Source of the DNA: Erinaceus europaeus
Lineage: Eukaryota; Chordata; Mammalia; Eulipotyphla; Erinaceidae
Assembly (NCBI RefSeq): GCF_950295315.1
Contig: NC_080180.1
Span: 66,817,773-66,881,772 of the forward strand
Length of the DNA stretch: 64,000 bases
Direction: 5' to 3'
Both the position numbers and the translations under genes were made by a program. Position 1 is the first letter of the stretch. Each line of letters opens with the position of its first letter. Below are positions 43,201-55,200 of the stretch, piece by piece. The notes under the pieces are model-generated. The model ran no database searches. It had not been told where the DNA came from and saw only the letters and a program-made list of their open reading frames with translations.

Positions 43201-46200
43201 GTTAAGATGCACACGCTGAAGGGACCATCTGGGATCTGCTTCAGTGGCGTATCGAGGGCACTCTTTCATCTGTTTTTCTTTCTTTTTAATTTTCTTATCA
43301 TCTTTATTTGCTTATTGGATAGAGACAGCCAGAAATTGAGAGGTGGGGAGAGAGAGAGAGGGAAGGAGACAGACACCTGCAGCCCTGCTTCACCACTCAG
43401 GAAGCTTTCCCTCTACAGGTGGGGTCAGGGGGCTCGAACCCTGGTCCTTGTGCACTGTAACGTGTGCTCAACCAGGTGGGCCACCACCCAGCCCCCCCAC
43501 CTGTTTTTCTGTAAACATCTGTGTTACAGAAATCACATTTACAGTGTTTCTCATCCTATACAAAACATTTTTATTGGATTCAGAATGACTGTTCTGGTGT
43601 GCTCTGTGAATCATTAAATACTAAAACTGTATTCTCTGTTGCTTGTTAGAAACAGAGGAGAGGGGAGTCGGGCTGTAGCGCAGCGGCTTAAGCGCAGGTG
43701 GCGCAAAGCGCAGGGACCCGCATAAGGATCCCAGTTCGAGCCCCCGGCTCCCCACCTGCAGGGGAGTCGCTTCACAGGCGGTGAAGCAGGTCTGCAGGTG
43801 TCTGTCTTTCTCTCCCCCTCTCTGTCTTCCCCTCCTCTCTCCATTTCTCTCTGTCCTGTCCAACAACGACAACAACAGTAACAACTGCAACAATAAAACA
43901 ACAAGGGCAACAAAAGGGGATAAATAAATAAGTAAAGTTTAAGAACCAAAGGAGAGTCTATTCCTGTGTGTAAGTGAGTGAGCCGCAGGGACTGAGCCTG
44001 GGAGATGCACCGTCACCATCTTGCTTGGCTCTTTCAGAAGCAGATGGGTGAGATGAAAGTGCGGCTCCAAACTGTCATCAAGGAGAACGAAAGGTAGGTA
44101 GGTCGCTTGCCTGTTGTTTCTCTGTGTCCTTGGGCTTCGTGGTGACGTGGGAGCCCGACTTCCTGTTGATTTCCGACTCCCTCACCCATGGCCCCAACTC
44201 ACCTGGTCTCGCATCACACGCCCTTTGGAGTCCCAGTCTCCCGGCACCACCAGTTAGCGGGCTCCCACGCTTCCCATCTCCGTCCCTGCCTGCCGCTCTG
44301 GGGCCTGTCCTCCACCCGGCCCTGTTCCGGGAAGACAGTACCTACCCTGCTGCCTGTGTCTCCTTCCCCTAGCAGCTTCGCTCCGCCCAGTCCTGTCGCT
44401 GCCTAAAGTCATTTGCTTGCTCTTGTCTGCCTGAAGGAGATTGTGTCTGCTCTGCTCACAGGTGCTTACCGCCTTTGAAGACAGCCTTATAATCCAAAAT
44501 ACTCAGTATCTTTTGGGTGAATGGCTACCAATACTAGAAACATGCAGAGCTGGGGAGACAGCATAGTGGTTCTGCAAAAGGCTTCTGTGCCCGAGGCTGT
44601 GGAGTCCCAGGTTCAATCCCCAGTACCACCAACCAGAGCAGAGCAGGAGTCTCAGCACTGTCTGGAGGGGGCCTCGGGAGCCCTTCACAGAGTCTGCAGG
44701 ACCTGTGTGCAGCTGGACTTCAGGGCTGGAGGAGTCCAGGTCACTCCAGTAGACGTGGGCCTGAGGCACCATGGGAGTGCGGAAGCTGCAGCTTCACTCC
44801 AGCTGTCCGGCCGTGTTCGGTGGCGCTCAGGCCTCCACCTCTGAGAGCTGCGAGCAGACCACCCAGGTATCTGCTGAGGTGGCCCCGAGCCAGTAGGTGC
44901 AGCCACTGGCATGCATCCAGGTGGTCTGTCACGGGACTGCGTGTCTGTAGGCTGTCCAGGTGGTCTGTCAGGGGACTGCGTGTCTGTAGGCTGTCCAGGT
45001 GGTCTGTCAGGGGACTGCGTGTCTGTAGGCTGTCTAGGTGGCCCCTCACAGGGCTGCGTGTCTGTAGGCTGTCCAGGTGGCCTCTCACAGGACTGCGTGT
45101 CCTGTAGGTTGCACAGTGAATTAAAGGAAGCTGTTGAGAAGCAGCTAGAAGCTCTTCCCTTGGATACAGAGATCGAGAATGACACGCACGCCGATGATGA
45201 GACCGTGAGGAGCCTTCAGGAGCAGTTGCAACTCGCCAACCAAGTGAGTGTCCAACACCCATCATCTCCGTTATTTCCTGAGTGAGCAGAATTTACAAGA
45301 AATGTGCTCATCAGGATCTCTGAATGGCTAACGCAGAGAAAGAGTTCATGTGAACCGTGTTTGGGGTTCGGAGTCAGGTAACAGGCAGGTCACCCTCAGT
45401 CTCTGATGGCACCAGATCCGCTTCTTAGAGAGAAGACGGAGTGTGACATTGAGATTCGCAGCTTTGAGACACAAGGCACCTGTCCTCTGCGCTCCTTGCT
45501 GTGGCTTCCAAAGCTAAGTTCATTTAAACCTTGACAGTCCCTCTGCTGAGAAGCTTGCTGTCCCCACTTCCTCACACCTTCTCCACTTGGCTTGTCCCGC
45601 GCCCCCAAAGATGCTGCTGTTTTAGTTAGTGACATCGGGGCCACGTAGGAACCCAAACAGACAGAAAGCAGGAAGCAGGCTGACTGAGAGCACACGTTCC
45701 ACAGAGGCTACAGCATGTCTTCCATGTGAGTGACAAGTCGTGACTGAGAGTCCCAGCCACTTTCAGCAGGGGAACAGTGTCAGCAAACCCAGGAGCAGTC
45801 TCCAGCCGCGGTCTGCTTTGGCTTTGTGTTGCGTTTAAAGGTTGACCGAGCACGTGCAGCTGTTCCAACACCATCACTAGTTGAAAGACGTGTCATCCAC
45901 AGTGACTAGGCAAATCCAGGCTGAGCAGATCAGAACTAAGCAAAATGCAGCGCGGCTCGGGGAACGTGTGCACTGGTGCGCTTCCTAGACTGCTGAGCAG
46001 AAGACCTCATGCCACCTACCTTCGCTCACTCGCCAGGTGTTTCCTAGGCTGCACTGCAGGTGCTCTGCTAAGCTTAGGCTACAGTGGGGAATCTTGCTTT
46101 TTTTATTTCCTTTTTTTTTTTTTTTTTTTTTGCAATAACCCTATCACTGGGACTCAGTGCCTGTGCCCTATGAATCCACTGCTCCTGGAGGCTTTTTTTT

Positions 46201-49200
46201 TTTTTTTTGGATAGGACAGAAGAGAGGGGAAGACAGAGAGGAGGGGAAAGACAGATAGACAGCTGCAGACCTGCTTCATCACCTGTGAAGCGACCCCTCT
46301 GTGGGGATCGGGGAGCCGGGGGCTGGAACCGGCATCCTTACACCAGTCCTTGCACTTCGTACTATGTGCTTAACCCGCTGCACCACCGCCTGCCCCCCAT
46401 TCTGCTTTCTGTCATATTTAGAGACTTCTTTGCTCCTCATCCTCTTCAGTTCTATCTGAGGATGATTCTAATCCTTATTTTATGAAATTGGAAGGGCATT
46501 CAAAAAATCAACCCCCGTAAAGCATTCAGTGCAATGCCTAGTTTAAGCAAGTAAATCACAGATTATCATTTTGCTATCGCCATCTTTACCGAAGAGCAGC
46601 ATAAACCAGTAACCACTAAAACCGGGTTCCAGAGGGAGTGCACAGGGCCCTGTCGTTGCCTTGGGACCAGTCACACTATGCTAATATCACACACCTGCTT
46701 TGACATTAGTCTGCAGGATATTGTTCTCCTATTAATCTATGATTTGTAAAACATCCTTATGAGAGGACTTTGGCAATAAGACCTCACAGGTGTTCATGTC
46801 TTCTGACCAGTTAACTGGGTTATAACATTACACAGATTCTAGCAAACCTGTCCTAAAAATTGCATGTAAAAAGTTTTTTTAATATTTTTATTTATTATTG
46901 GGTAGAGACAGAAAAAATCTGAGGGGGGAGGGGTGATAGGGAGAGAGACAGGCACACCTACAGCCCTGCTTTACCACTCAGGAAGCTTTCCTCTTGTAGG
47001 TGGGGGCCAGGAGCTTAAACCTGTGTTCTTGGGAGTCAGACGGTAGCGCAGCGGGTTAAGTGCAGGTGGCGCAAAGCACAAGGACCGGCATAAGGATCCT
47101 GGTTCGAGCCCCCGGCTCCCCACCTGCAGGGGAGTCGCTTCACAGGCGGTGAAGCAGGTCTGCAGGTGTCTGTCTTTCTCTCCCCCTCTCTGTCTTCCCT
47201 TCCTCTCTCCATTTCTCTCTGTCCTATCTAACAATGACATCAATAGCAACAATAGTAATAACTACAACAACAGTAAAAAACAAGGGCAACAAAAGGGAAA
47301 ATAAATATATTTTTTTTTAAAAAACAAAAAAGCTGTGTTCTTGTGCACTGTAATGTTTTTGCTTAAACAGGCGCACCACCGCCTGGCCCCTGTGAAAAGT
47401 TTATAAGTGAATATTCCCCAAGTCTGGGGCTGAGTGGTTTAAAGACTGAACACTAGCGCACTGCTTCTCAGATCCCATCTGCATCACAGGCACCTAGAGC
47501 CTTGTTGGCATATGGATTCTCCTCCTCCCAGTGCTGCCAACTCGGTGTGCCGCCCCACCATCTCCCAGCCTGGGGAACTCGACTGCATGGTGGTGCTCCT
47601 AGGTTCTGCATCTGTCATCTCCCCGGACAAAAAATGTCCTCATCAATTTGAAGAATTCAAAATAATAAGGTTTACCTTCAAAGTTAGCCTCTCAACTACT
47701 ATTAATACAACTTAATATCATAGTTGTAAAAGGCTACATATAGACCGTCTTTACCAAATTCTGTCTTTATTTGAACGTTTCATTAGGAAACTCGCCCATG
47801 AGAGAAGGTGGGTGATTCACTTTGGCTTGCAAGTAATCTGACTCGTTCTGAAATGGTCTTGCTTTATAGGAAAAACACCAGGCTGTGGAACTCTGGCAGA
47901 CTGTGTCTCAGGAGCTGGAAAGACTGCAGAAAATCTACCAGGAACATATGACTGAGGCCCAGATCCATGTATTCGAAAGTCAAAAGCAAAAGGTAGTCTT
48001 GGATTTTGTATCACAAGCCTGAGAGGCTCTCGTGTTGTTTTCTGGTGCTGAGCAGGTCTCACAGTACAGATAGTTACTGACAAAGTGATTTCTAGAAAAA
48101 ATGGTTTCACATGAGACACAAGAAGCTACATTAATTCCAACACTGCCGGCATATTAAGAGCCATGGAAAATTTTTAAATTAAAATTTTAAGTCATCAACT
48201 ATGTGTGTAATAATAAAAGAAATACAACAGATTTCTTCTAAATGTAGTTATTTTAGACTCGGGTTTTGTTTTAGTTTTTTGCCTCCAGGGTTATCGCTGG
48301 GGCTCGGTGCCTGCACTACGAATCCACTGCTCCCAGAGGCTATGTGTCCCATTTTGTTGCCCTTGTTGTTGCACTTGTTGTAGTTGTTATTGTTGTCATA
48401 GCTGTTGTTGTTGTTGGATAGGACAGAGAGAAATCGAAAGAGGAGAGAAAGAGACACCTGCAGACCTGCTTCACCGCCTGTGAAGTCACACACACACACA
48501 CACACCCGCCCGCAGGTGGAGAGCTGGGGACTCGAACCGGGATCCTTACGCCAATCCTTGCTCTTTGCGCCACGTGCACTTAACCCGCTGTGCTGCCGCC
48601 CGATTCCCAATTTTGTTTAGTTCTAAATATGGTTTGAAGACAAGTTGCTTTGTCTCCCCTTCCCGTTCGCTTCTGCAGAACCAGCTGACCAGTTTTCAGC
48701 AGCTGACCAAGCGCCTTCACCTGACTAACGAGAACATAGAAATGGTGAGTGAACTCACACATCTCGCGTGATCGGAAACGCCACTGTCAGAGTACGGGCA
48801 GGCACGTGGACGTGAGTCAGCGCACGCACCCAGGCCCTAGTGGGCCAGCTCTCTCTCTGTCCTTCCGCTCCGTGTCCTCCTCCCGCTCAGCAGTGTGACG
48901 GGCTCGTGGCTTCTGGACACAGAGAGCTGGCATCTGCCGTGAGCGTGTCTTCCCTCGTCTGCAGATGCCCAGGCTCCCTGTCGGCCCTCCTGAGCCTGAT
49001 CTGGACCAGCGAGTCCCAGAAGGGCTGCTCAGGGCAGTGAGGCTGGTGGCCACCAGCTCCCTGGACAGTGAGCTGCTGCTCCCTCTGCCCTGTGGCCGGG
49101 GGCATCAGGGGAGCTCTGCGCTGCCGCAGTCAGAAAGAATAGTGATAAAGTCAGACCAGTGTCCACAAGCTAAGAGGTCACTTCCTTAAAAATAATGGGA

Positions 49201-52200
49201 CAGTAAGGGCCTTGAGCTAGTTGGCCACCAAGACTAACTAGCACACCCGAATTTCCCTTTAACTAGTTAGTGGCTATAACCGGCTTCCCCAAGTCTGCCC
49301 CTCCCTCCCTCCCTCCCTCCCTTCCTCCCTCTTCCTTTCTCTCTGTCCTTTTCTTCTGTGTCCTTGTTGAGCAAGGAAGGCTGAGCTGTCACTGCACCGT
49401 GGGATCACGGCCCCGCCACTTCCCCTCTTACCTTTATATGACGAGTTCCCGAGTTCCATTATTCTGCTAACTCTTGTTGGCACTAAGAATGTCTTTGTTG
49501 AAGCACAGAGCTGTGCTCTCAGACATAAGTTCTCTACTTTTATTCTGCTCTTAAGAAGTTTTCTCCTTTAACTGTGTAACAGTCATTAAATGCCCGTTTT
49601 ACTTATGTTAAGTTTGTAATTGCTGGTCACTGAAATACTTTTCATTTTATGGTTCACAGAGTTCTTAAAAATAGTATTAAAATGCTCTAGGACAAAATGA
49701 CGAATTATTTCTGGGATCAGGAAGTCACATTTCTAGTTGCAGTGGCAGCTGAGCCTGGTTCCACAATATTGACTCTTTCAGTGCGGGGCCTCGAGCTGTG
49801 GCGACTGTGCAATCTTGGCTTTCCGAGACAGCCCCTGATTTATTACAGATCACTCAGATTCACTCTGTCAGAGAGGTCAGGGAGAAAGAATTACTACACG
49901 TTTCTGAGGCACAAAAACTCCTGAATTCAGACAGAAACTACAGATAATGAACCACAGGTACAATAAAAGTGGTGAGTTCTCAGAATAAAATATTAGACTA
50001 AAAATTGGGCTGAGTGGTGGCACACCTGGTTGAGCGCACATGTCCCAGTGCACAAGGACCCAGGTTCGAGCCCCCGGTCCCCACCTGCAGGGGGAAAGCT
50101 TTACAAGTGGTGAAGCAGGGCTGCAGGTGTCTGTCTCTCTCTCCCTGTATGTCTCCCTCTCCCTTCTCGATTTCTGGCTGTCTCCATCCAAGAAAGAAAG
50201 AAAGGAAGGAACGAAGGGAGGGAGGGAGGAAGAAAGAAGGGGAGAAACGTGGCAAGATGTGGGAAGTGTCGTGTGGCTGTCACCTGAGAGGGCTCGTGGG
50301 CATGGGGTCCCGAGTTCGCCCCCAGGCGGCGCCTGTCCCAGAGACAGACCTGCTTCGCTTGCTCTCCCGTTCTCAGAGCGGAAGCCCCACAGAGCAGGAA
50401 GGGCACAGGAGGCGCCAGGGGCCTGCTTCATCCTCAGGAAAGCCCGGCCGGCTCCGTCTCCTGTGACTGTTGTTGGTGTGCGGGCGGCGGTTTGACAGGA
50501 CTGAGCGCTGACTTCCTGCCCTTCTCGCCTGCAGACCAACCAGCACTACGTGAGAGCAGTGAGCGAGCAGAGTGTGGAGATCGAGCAGCTCCGAAAGCAG
50601 CTGAGGTATTTTCAGAAACCGCTGCCTCCAGTCCACGTGGGGCCGTCTTCTCCTTTCTTTGTTTTTTCTCTTTTTAATTGTTTTTTCTTTTTTATTGGGG
50701 AATTAATGTTTTACATTCAACAGTAAGTACAATAGTTTGCACATGCACAACATTCCCCAGATTCCCACATAACAATACAACCCCCACTAGGTCCTCTGAA
50801 TCCTTCCTGGACCTGTATTCTCCCCACCCACCCACCCACCCCAGAGTCTTTGACTTGGGTGCGGTATGCCAATTCCAGTTCAGGTCCTACTTCTGTTTTC
50901 TTTTCTGATGTTGTTTTTCAACTTCTGCCTGAGAGTCAGATCATCCCGTCAGAGCGTCCTGCTCACCTGGTCTTTGGGGTCGGAGGATCTGGACTCAGGA
51001 CTGACTGGGAGTCAGAAGGCGCCCGCACGGGGAGCCCAGTTCCTCCTCTAGAACGCCACGACACAGCGCTACTGTGCGCAAGGACCTGGGCGGGTTCGAG
51101 CCCCTGCTCCCCACCTGCAGCAGGGAACTTCACAAGTGTGAACAGGCGTCTCTCTGTCTCTCCCCCTCTCTGTCTCCCCTCCTCTCTTAGTTTCTCTCTG
51201 TCCTGCCCAATAGCATGAAAAAAAAAAATGGCAGTCGGGAGCGGTAGATTCGTAGTGCTGGCACTGAGCCCGTGATCACCCTGGAGGCAGTAAATAAATA
51301 ATAAGTAAATAAGACAGCCGCCCCGTTGTTGGGGACACCTCGTCCCCTGAGCCTTCCTTTGGGCTTCCCAGAGGCCCCAGACGGGGTTCCCATGCTGGAG
51401 GCGCATTCACAGGAGCCCCGGAGGGTGGGGCCCGGGGCTGGGGGCTGTGGCCGAGGGGGAGGGGGAGGGCTCAGCAGCGTGTGTCGGGGTGCCCCTGCCC
51501 TAGCAGGTGTCGCAGGGAAGCCGCCAGCCGCCCCTCGCGACGCACCCATGGCAGCACCCCTCAGTGCCCCGCCCCGTGACTGCCGCGGGAGGTGCTGCTG
51601 ACTACGTGAACCTCACTGCCGCTGTTTCCACCGCTGGCTGTTGCCCCAGAATAATGTGTCTTGAAGAGAAGCGTTTATTATTTCGCAAATCTTAGATGCT
51701 ACTTAATCTTTTGATTTTTTTTCTTGCTACCAGGGTCACTGCAGGGGCTCAGTGCCTGCACAGTGAACCCACAGTTCCCAGCAGCCTTTTTTTTTTCTTT
51801 TAGTTATAGGACAGAGAGAACTTGAAAAGGGAGAGGAGACACAGGGGGAGAGAGACAGAGAGACGCCTGCAGCCCTGCTTTACCATTTGTGAAGCTTCCC
51901 CCTTACAGATGGATAGATGACATTTAAAATATATTTTAGGAAGCCAGGCGGTAGCGCAGCGGGTTAAGCGCACATGACGCAAAGCACAAGGACCAGCGTA
52001 AGGATCCTGGTTCGAGCCCCCGGCTCCCCGCCTGCCGGGGAGTCGCTTCATAAGCGGTGAAGCAGGTCTGCAGGTGTCTGTCTTTCTCTCCCCTCGCTGT
52101 CTTCCCCTCCTCTCTGCATTTCTCTCTGTCCTACCCAACAACGACGACATCAATAACAACAACAGTAATTATAGTGATAAAACAACAAGGGCAACAAAAG

Positions 52201-55200
52201 GGAATAAATAAATATTAAAAGAGGGAAAATAAATATAAATATATTTTTAATATTCTTACTTACTGCTTTCATCAGTTTTTGATTAAATAAATTTGCTTTC
52301 TTTCTCTCATGGACATTTAAGAAAAGTAGAAAGATTAGTGTACCTATTAAGAGCACGCAGGCAGAATGCTGGCTCCGGCAGGTCTGCGCCTCGCCCTGGA
52401 AGCAGCTCCCGCGTTTTCTGTCTCAGGCAGGCCAAGCTGGAGCTGAGAGCTGCGGCGGCCAAAGTGGAGGAGTTGACCACGGCGGCCGGAGACCTTCAAG
52501 GGCAGATGAAGAGAATGGTATGTCGCCAGCTGGACGGTGGCCGGGGCTGGGGGTTACCCCGCGTTCCCAGTGAGGTGCGAGGGGCCACCTGAGGGCGAGC
52601 AGTCATGGCAGGGAAATGAAGAAGCCGAATCAGAACTTGGAAACTAGCCCTCCGCGCCACACACATTACTCTGAGTCAGCAAAGCTGTCCCAGTTACCCT
52701 CAGCAGGTCAGTGTGACAGGCAGGCAGGCAGGCGATGGTCACCGGTGTCCGGAGGGGTGTCTGATGCTGCATTTTGTTTGTTTATTAAAATGGTTACTAT
52801 GTGGTCCGGGAGGTGGCGCAGTGGATAAAGCATTGGGTTCTCAAGCACGAGTTCAGTCCCCGGCAGCACATGTACCAGAGTGATGTCTGGTTCTTTCTCT
52901 CTCTCCTCTTCTCTTTCTCATAAATAAATAAAATCTTTTAAAAAAATAAATAAATTTTTAAAAAATAAAATAAAATGGTTACTAGTCCCGGTCTAGAAAC
53001 CTATCAGGGTGCAGCGGGTTACTTCCCAGCGCCCCTGGCCGCTTGAAACTTCCACTGAGATTCGAGGGGAAGAGGACTCTGGCGTGGCCGGTCTCCTTAT
53101 GCCGTGTGACACGCTGACTGTTCTCGGACTCTAAATGGGCTTCTGGTTTCCGGATCTCCCAGGAGGAGGATGTGGCATCTGCCCAAGGGAGAGAGGAAGC
53201 GTCGGACCGGCGACTGCAGCAGCTGCAGACCACTCTCCGACAGCTGGAGGCCAGGTGAGTGCACGCGCTCAGACATGCATTTTCTTTTTTATTTTATTTA
53301 TTTCAGAAGAATCACTCTTTTTTTCCTAATATTTTTATTATTATTCACTGGGTAGAGACAGGGAGAAATGGAGAGGGAAAGAGATAGAGGGGAGGGGGAG
53401 AGAGAGAGAGAGAGAGAGACCTGCAGCCCTGCTTCATCACTGGTGAAGCTTCCTCCCTGCATGTGGGGACCAAGTGCTTGAACTCCGGTCCTTGTGCTCT
53501 GTGACATGTGCGCTCAAGCAAGAATCTCATTCTGCACGTAATACTAGGGGTACTGGGGTGGGACTTGGGGCCCGTGCTTGTAAGTCCAGGTCCCTGCCGC
53601 TGCCCACCTCCGGGGCTGCACAAAGAATCTCCGAGTGCTGGACTTAGAAACTGTGGCGACAGACTTAAACCTCGTTTTACCCGACGCTGTCTATGTATTG
53701 ACTCAGATTCAGAGGTTGAGCATATCTGAGAACGTACTCGATCATTTATCTGACAGAAGACCAGACAGTCTGCTGTGTGTTGACGCGTGTCACAGCTGAG
53801 CGACATCACACTGTGCAGCAGCTAGTGTGGCTCTTCCTCCTCCTTTTTCTTTTCTTGCCTCCAGGGTTACTGCTGGGGGCTCTGTGCCTGCACCATGAAT
53901 CCACTGCTCCTGGAGGCCATTTTCCCCCTTCTGTTGCCCTTGTTGTTTTATTGTTGTAGTTATTATTGTTGTTGCCGTTGTTGGATAGGACAGAGAGAAA
54001 TGGAGAGAGGAGGGGAAGACAAGAGAGGGGGAGAGACAGACAGACACCTGCAGACCTGCTTCACCGCCTGTGAAGGGACTCCCCTGCAGGTGGGGAGCTG
54101 GGGTTCGAACCGGGATCCTTATGCCGGTCCTCGTGCTTTGTGCCACCTGCGCTTAACCCGCTGCGCTCCCGCCCGCCCCCAGGCTCTTCCTTCTTTTCCC
54201 TTTATTTCCACTGTCCTGATCCTGGCCGCCACCTGGTCTCACTTCCTGTGCCCTGTGCTTCTGCAGCTCACACCGGAGGGTGGAGTCAGTCTCCGTAAAC
54301 CCAGAGACCGCAGTGCCCTTTTACAACGCTGTTAAAAGGGAGGACAGGAGGGAGGGGGGGGGGTCTGGCCAGACAGAAGGAAGGGGGGCAGACAGCAGTA
54401 CCAAAGCGTCCCCCGCTGTGCTGTGGGCCTGACCAGACCCGCCTGTGCACATGGCAAAGCAGGTGCCTCCCCCCACGAGCTGGGCCAGCCCAGTCCAGCA
54501 TGCTTTGAAACAGGACTAAAACCCGGTCTGCACGGTGGGTGGCGTACCTGACCGAGTCCACAGGTCACCATGAGCAGGGACCCGAGTTCAAGCCCATGGT
54601 CCTACCTGCAGGGGCAAAGCTTCAGGCGTGATGAAGCAGGGCTGCAGGGCCTCTCCCCTTGCCTGTCAATTTTCCTGTCTCTACCCAAAATAAATATAAA
54701 ATAAATAAGTGAGGGGAAAGACAAGCATTTAAAATAATAATAACCCGCTTGACGGCCAGGCTCCTGTGTCTGCTCCAGGGTTGGCTTTCAGTGTAGAACT
54801 TCAGGGGGATGTCAGCAGCCCAGACAAAATACCACGCGAGGTCGGTAACCAGAATCGTGACTGGAGAACGGCGCCGTCTGGGGAGAGACGGGACCAAATG
54901 AGCCCGAACACAGCCCAGGGTGCACAGAGGGCAGGCCTCGGGAAGGGAAGGGCAGGGAAGTGCAGTGGTGGGTGCCGCTTCCAGCCACCACGTCTCTGGG
55001 GTGGAGCACAGCTGGTCCTGTCGCCCCGGGGTCACCCCGCTTCTCCAGCCCCCCAGTCTCAGAGCTGCAGGCATCCTTGTTGATCCGCATTTTCGGCTTC
55101 AGTCACTTGGCGGCTACTGCCGCCAGCTCAGAGCGTTAACACGGGCAGAGCTGACTGGGCTCACCGGGACCAAGCAGACCCGGCAGCCCCGCACCCACTG

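Noticed and set aside
44911..45285. An in-frame N-terminal extension of exon 6 through the 39-bp repeat
   Set aside because: The genomic frame is open, but a splice at any decoy enters another frame because the last unit is 40 bp, so no in-frame product results.
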